Origin: an uncultured Aquimarina sp.
Lineage (GTDB): Bacteria; Bacteroidota; Bacteroidia; Flavobacteriales; Flavobacteriaceae
Length of the DNA stretch: 64,000 nucleotides
Direction: 5' to 3'
Assembly (NCBI GenBank): GCA_947498935.1
Contig: CANMMM010000004.1
Coordinates: 124,001-188,000, forward strand
The position numbers and the translations under genes are program-made. The notes under the pieces were generated by a model that was not told the DNA's origin, ran no database searches, and was given only the letters and a program-made list of their open reading frames with translations. The first letter of the stretch is position 1, and each line of letters begins with the position of its first letter. Positions 59,971-64,000 of the stretch are shown here, in pieces.

Positions 59971-61054
59971 ATTGTGAGGTGTATTGTTTACTAATCGTTT
60001 GGATATGATAGGTGTTCATAAAACTTTTCTTGGCGTTGGATCTTAATGTTTCATGCTGCTCAGGGGATAAGGCAATAAAATCAAGTACTGTTTTTTTAAA
60101 AGAAGCAGTAGATACATCAGGCGCGACCAAACCATTTTCTCCATGCATCACCATGTCAGCGGCACCTCCTGCGGGTGTAGTAATCACAGGTACTCCCATG
60201 GATAATGCTTCTAAGATGACAATAGGCATTCCTTCCTGAGTAGAAGTGATCAACAAGGCGTCTGCCTGTGTTATATAATCAGCTGCTTTGGTCTTAGGGC
60301 CAGCAAATAATACATTTGGCGGATTGATACGCTGTAGTTCTTTCTGTAATTCAGTGTCTATTGTTTTGCCTATCTGTAGGCAAGTAATTTTTTGATTTTC
60401 GATAGCTAATTCTTTGAAACTATTAGCCAATAGTTTGAAATTCTTGTATTTACTGATGTTTCCAATGGCGATAAATTTATGATGCGCATGTGTATAGCTT
60501 GGTGTATGCTTCCACATTTCTTTTACTGTCATAGGAGTTCTAGAGGGAATATGGGTATTGATCCCATTTGGTACCATTACTGCATTAAGATGTGGAAAAT
60601 GTTTTTGAACATCCGTATAGATACTAGGAGCAATGCATACATGAGTAATTCGATTATTGATATACCGTACCATGTTTAGTATTCGTAATGTTTTTTTCCA
60701 TACTGCAAAATTGTTGTGCATAGTATGTATGTACCGTATTTTTCGATATAGCATAGAAATTATAAACACGTAATATAGTGGGTTATGCAAATGCACATGT
60801 AAGACTTCAGGTTGTAAGCGACCTATAACCCGATATAATTGCCATAATTGTCGCACACTATATTTTTGTTTCCAGCCTAGTGTGGTTATCGTTACAGCAG
60901 GATGTGCAGTAGCTATATAGTTATTCTTAGTATTAGAAGATTGTAGCACTAGAATCGTAACTTTATGGTGCTTTGCTTGCTCATTGGCTAGTTGCACCAC
61001 AAAGTTTTCTGCTCCTCCGATATTCAGTGTTGATATGACGTGTAGTATCTTCAT
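59963..61054 (-). CDS. Glycosyltransferase family 4
   Basis: The 363-residue GT-B protein starts with MKILHVISTLNIGGAENFVV, a classic GT4 acceptor-domain signature, followed by HVHLHNPLYYVFI. The donor domain has KFIAIGNISKYKNFKLLANS and STQEGMPIVILEALSMGVPV (E-x7-E type). A single nucleotide separates it from the FkbM gene, indicating coupling. Confidence 0.9.
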   Translation of the reverse strand: MKILHVISTLNIGGAENFVVQLANEQAKHHKVTILVLQSSNTKNNYIATAHPAVTITTLGWKQKYSVRQLWQLYRVIGRLQPEVLHVHLHNPLYYVFIISMLYRKIRYIHTMHNNFAVWKKTLRILNMVRYINNRITHVCIAPSIYTDVQKHFPHLNAVMVPNGINTHIPSRTPMTVKEMWKHTPSYTHAHHKFIAIGNISKYKNFKLLANSFKELAIENQKITCLQIGKTIDTELQKELQRINPPNVLFAGPKTKAADYITQADALLITSTQEGMPIVILEALSMGVPVITTPAGGAADMVMHGENGLVAPDVSTASFKKTVLDFIALSPEQHETLRSNAKKSFMNTYHIQTISKQYTSQYA

Positions 61055-61888
61055 TTATAGTTGTTTTCCATACACCCAACTATCTACTACTTTGTGTCCA
61101 GTATTGTTGTAGGACACTTCGAAATTGTTGGCTTTTAGAAATTCAGACATTTTCGTTTTGATGTTTAAATTCTGATCATTAAATAAAAAGTCATGACAGG
61201 ATACCGCGATGTTTTTGGTGATTTTGATCGCGTCTTTCATCCCTTCTATCATTTGTAGTTCAGAACCTTCGATATTTACTTTTAAGAAATCGATCTGTTC
61301 GATGTTCTTTTCTTTAATCAGTGTATCTAGTGTAAGACCATCTACAGGTATTCCTTTCTGAACACGATTAATAGCGTCTACTTGATAGTTTTCAGTTTCT
61401 TCTATCCATAGTTTTTGGTTTTGATCAGTGATGGCTATATTGAGATTTTCAGAAATACTGATGCCATTTTTTTTGCATAATTCTACCAGTTTTTGGTGGC
61501 TGCTCTTACTGGCCTCTATAGAGTATATTTTTCCTTTGTTTTCTGTTTTTTCGTTAAAAAAGAGTGTTTCAGTTCCGATTCCTGCACCAACATCGATAAT
61601 TACATCTCCTTTTTTAGGCGTGTAGTAGTGGCAAGCAATTTTTTCGATGCTTTTATACAGCTTTTTCTTGCTAAAATTGAAATACGGATCTTTGACCAAA
61701 TACAGATATTCATCGTTGTTTTTTAGCCAATACATATCATAATTACGATCGTATTCTACATTGTTATTTGCGTTCATTAACAGTCTGCTTACCCAACCTA
61801 AAAAAGCAGCTTTGTTACGTTTTTGTGGAATCAATGCCATCAGGGTATTAATGACTGTAGCGATTATTTTTTTTGCGATATTTTTCAT
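61055..61888 (-). CDS. FkbM-family methyltransferase
   Basis: The protein has about 277 residues from the ATG at 61888; the open frame to 61984 overlaps the flippase and is not used. SAM-binding motif I is VIIDVGAGIGTETLFF, motif II is IYSIEASKSSHQKLVELC, and the FkbM end block is IDFLKVNIEGSELQMIEGMK. These enzymes O-methylate sugars in polysaccharide pathways. The basic N-terminus and hydrophobic stretch (IAKKIIATVINTLM) may tether it to the membrane. Confidence 0.88.
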   Translation of the reverse strand: MKNIAKKIIATVINTLMALIPQKRNKAAFLGWVSRLLMNANNNVEYDRNYDMYWLKNNDEYLYLVKDPYFNFSKKKLYKSIEKIACHYYTPKKGDVIIDVGAGIGTETLFFNEKTENKGKIYSIEASKSSHQKLVELCKKNGISISENLNIAITDQNQKLWIEETENYQVDAINRVQKGIPVDGLTLDTLIKEKNIEQIDFLKVNIEGSELQMIEGMKDAIKITKNIAVSCHDFLFNDQNLNIKTKMSEFLKANNFEVSYNNTGHKVVDSWVYGKQL

Positions 61889-61899
61889 GGTGTTAAAGA

Positions 61900-63339
61900 C
61901 TATTTTTTTGTGTTTTTTAGTAGTAAGTGTCGTAGTTCTGTAAATTCTTGAAATTTTAGGATGTAAGCCATCATGGCATAGCATACGGTACTGATCAGAA
62001 TTCCTATACTTAGTTGTAGTACTAAGGAGTCAAAAAGCTGACTTATACTATAGGCTATTCCACTAGTAGTGATGCTTACTAGTGTATAAGGCAATAAATC
62101 AGAAAGCTGTCTGATCGCTGAATACCTAATAAATTGCTGTGTATAATAGGTGTTTGCAAAAAAACTGATAAAAGAAACCAGTACATATCCGATACTCATC
62201 CATAGCAATCCATAGCGATACGTCGCTATGATAGCGATAATGGTGAGCGAATTTTTGATAAATTCTAATTTCAGAAATAAGTCAGAACGCCCTTTGGCAT
62301 TTAAGAAATTTAGATTTATATACTGCAATGGATGAAAAATGATTTCTAGAGAAAGCACTTGCAATAAAATTACCGTAGGCATCCATTTTTCCGTGAGTAA
62401 TACTAAGATGATGGGTTTGGCATAAATGATAAGCATCACAATGATTGGCAGTAGTATAAATCCCGTAAGTTTTACACTTCTTTCTAATAGCTTTTTTACT
62501 TTGGTATCATCATCAATCACTTTGATCAAAATAGGAAAAGTTACACTTTGTAAGATGTTAGTAATAAGCGTAGCAGGAATTTGTTTAAACAAAGTCGCTC
62601 TGGTAAAATAGCCCAGTTCTTCTGCTTTGTATATTTTTCCAATAATGATTAGGTAGCTATTTTTAAAGAACGTCTTAAGTAACTCTGAAACCATTAATTT
62701 AGAACCAAACCCGAATAAGGACTTGAATGATTCTTTATCGAATACCCAACTGGGTTTCCATTGGTTCAGTACCCAATACAGTAATGCCATTGTAGTACTT
62801 CTAATGAGTGACTGATACACTAATGCCCATACTCCATATCCATTCATAGCCATATAAATACCTATGATACCTCCTAAGAGTGCAGATGAGATATTAATAA
62901 TAGCCAGTGTTTTAAAATCTATTTTAGTAGTGATATATGCTTTGTGTACGATCGTCGTAGATACAATAATCACATTGATACTACTCATTCGTATAATGTC
63001 TACTAATAATGAAGTATCATAAAAATCAGCAATAAGACCTGCACTGGCATAAAGTGCTAGATACAAAGCGCAACCGATAATGATATTAAAAAAGAAAATA
63101 GTAGAATAATCAGATTGGGTTACTGTTTTCTTTTGCACCAAGGCCGTAAAAAAACCACTGTCTACCACAGATTGTGAGATCGCAATAAAGATAGCGATCA
63201 TGCCGATTAATCCATAATCTTCAGGCATTAATATTCTAGCTAATACAATGCCTAAAATGAATTGAATTAGTAATGTAGAGAGTTTATCGATGCTGCTCCA
63301 AATGAGTCCTGTTGTTGTTTTTTGTTTTAAAATACTCAC
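61900..63339 (-). CDS. Wzx-type lipid-linked oligosaccharide flippase
   Basis: The 479-residue protein has 12-14 helices, belongs to the MOP superfamily and has the typical start KQKTTTGLIWSSIDKLSTLL, then GIVLARILMPEDYGLIGMIA. This subfamily (RfbX/polysaccharide_synt type, AglR-like) flips undecaprenol-linked repeat units across the inner membrane. It lies 36 bases after the dehydrogenase gene, within one operon. Confidence 0.88.
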   Translation of the reverse strand: MSILKQKTTTGLIWSSIDKLSTLLIQFILGIVLARILMPEDYGLIGMIAIFIAISQSVVDSGFFTALVQKKTVTQSDYSTIFFFNIIIGCALYLALYASAGLIADFYDTSLLVDIIRMSSINVIIVSTTIVHKAYITTKIDFKTLAIINISSALLGGIIGIYMAMNGYGVWALVYQSLIRSTTMALLYWVLNQWKPSWVFDKESFKSLFGFGSKLMVSELLKTFFKNSYLIIIGKIYKAEELGYFTRATLFKQIPATLITNILQSVTFPILIKVIDDDTKVKKLLERSVKLTGFILLPIIVMLIIYAKPIILVLLTEKWMPTVILLQVLSLEIIFHPLQYINLNFLNAKGRSDLFLKLEFIKNSLTIIAIIATYRYGLLWMSIGYVLVSFISFFANTYYTQQFIRYSAIRQLSDLLPYTLVSITTSGIAYSISQLFDSLVLQLSIGILISTVCYAMMAYILKFQEFTELRHLLLKNTKK

Positions 63340-63375
63340 GAAATAATGAAGATGATTTGTGTTTTATAATTGTCG

Positions 63376-64000
63376 TTACAAGCGTACTTTTTGAGTGTCA
63401 GAAATTCTGTTCATCATCGGATGGTATTCTCCTTTTAATGGAGAAAGTTCAGCGTTTCTGATATCGTGTACGAGTTGTATAGAAGGTTTGGCATCAGTAA
63501 GTCCAAATCCATTGCCTTTGATAATTTCTTGGTAGCTTTTTGTGTGTAATTCTGTAAAGCCACTACTGAATTCGATTTCCTCGCCATCTACCATGATGGA
63601 TCGATAGGTTCTTTGGTTTCTAAGTTTTACCGTTTCAGGAATCATAGTATAATCAATAGATAAAAACCAACGTACCCGTGCTCTTTCGAGTTCTAAACAC
63701 CCAGAAGCACTGAATAAGTCATTTTGATGTACGGTGTTTTCTGTAACACCCCCAAAAATCCATAATAGCATATCAAAAAAGTGAATACCAATATTTGTAG
63801 CTACTCCTCCGGATTTTGCGATTTCTCCTTTCCAAGAATTGTTATACCAGTTTCCTCTAGAAGTCAGATAGGTAAGGTCTACATTGTATATTTTATCTTT
63901 TGGTCCTTTGTCTATCTTTTCTTTCAGTGCGATAATACTATCATGCAATCGTAGTTGTAGAATCGTATTTACTTTTTTAGCACATTCTCGTTCGATCTCT
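63376..64000 (-). CDS. Gfo/Idh/MocA-family sugar dehydrogenase, WbpB/WlbA-like, partial
   Basis: The C-terminal 208 residues lie in the window and the frame continues past its end. The catalytic/C-terminal domain reads LTYLTSRGNWYNNSWKGEIA then SGGVATNIGIHFFDMLLWIF with the conserved His. This resembles UDP-N-acetylglucosamine(uronate) 3-dehydrogenases (WlbA/WbpB) and supports a diamino- or N-acetylated-sugar pathway for the polymer. An internal TTG at 63948 is not the real start. Confidence 0.82.
   Translation of the reverse strand, partial: EIERECAKKVNTILQLRLHDSIIALKEKIDKGPKDKIYNVDLTYLTSRGNWYNNSWKGEIAKSGGVATNIGIHFFDMLLWIFGGVTENTVHQNDLFSASGCLELERARVRWFLSIDYTMIPETVKLRNQRTYRSIMVDGEEIEFSSGFTELHTKSYQEIIKGNGFGLTDAKPSIQLVHDIRNAELSPLKGEYHPMMNRISDTQKVRL

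Noticed and set aside
61889..61984. N-terminal extension of the FkbM methyltransferase
   Set aside because: It overlaps the flippase coding end and looks unlike other family starts; the ATG at 61888 has better context.
1..64000. CRISPR arrays or a cas locus
   Set aside because: No regularly spaced repeats were seen; the multicopy elements are dispersed hairpins, and no cas gene is visible.

Overview
The window comes from a marine-type member of the Flavobacteriia (Bacteroidota). The signs are a very large secreted protein with a C-terminal type IX secretion (T9SS) sorting domain, TAnnTTTG-type -7 promoter boxes, a CrtD/CruF/CrtY carotenoid cluster, AT-rich DNA, LytTR signalling, a FeoA/FeoB pair with a small Cys-rich FeoB-associated protein, and KGG-leader peptides. 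I cannot name the genus or species.

Layout. 0-10 kb: a plus-strand envelope/polysaccharide set (5'-truncated membrane protein, secreted Big_1-like Ig protein, membrane-anchored GH5-like hydrolase), then a GT4 glycosyltransferase, a flippase, a STAS protein, and a TPR/YaiO-like outer-membrane barrel. 10-17 kb: an unknown gene between MITE-like palindromic elements, a 1319-aa T9SS cargo with thrombospondin type 3 repeats, a matrixin-like lipoprotein protease and a DoxX-like protein. 17-23 kb: a compact minus-strand sensory operon (H-NOX, PAS histidine kinase, FIST protein, second histidine kinase, HPt protein, LytTR regulator) plus a single-domain response regulator. It looks like a nitric-oxide-responsive phosphorelay with two possible NO sensors. 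23-29.4 kb: tRNA-Asn, RseP, a SCO protein and the Feo iron uptake operon.

29.4-38.5 kb is an accessory island. It begins with a YefM/YoeB toxin-antitoxin pair bracketed by about 100-bp direct repeats, followed by small unknown genes and HTH proteins. It ends with a complete GRASP-with-SPASM RiPP cluster: two KGG-leader precursor peptides, a lipoprotein, an ATP-grasp ligase, a small linker ORF and a SPASM maturase that lacks the radical-SAM CX3CX2C motif. The cluster abuts an IS256 transposase remnant. This is the most novel system in the window. 38.6-43 kb: a DMT exporter divergent from a carotenoid end-group operon. 43.1-45 kb: an AT-rich pair made of a frameshifted Cys/His protein with a G9 tract and a lipoprotein. 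45-64 kb: a long minus-strand exopolysaccharide operon (Wzc-like kinase, priming sugar transferase, SGNH and MBOAT O-acetylation pair, deacetylase, GT4s, a degenerate asparagine synthetase plus ATP-grasp and FemAB-like enzymes for probable amino-acid decoration, Wzy-like protein, FkbM methyltransferase, Wzx, sugar dehydrogenase) that runs off the window end.

Across the window, eight copies of an ~85-100 bp intergenic element lie mostly just downstream of genes. They have conserved ends (GCGTTAGGGATAG ... GGATAGCCCGACCC ... GGTAACGCCC) and a covarying central hairpin of two architectural types. They bracket several functional blocks.
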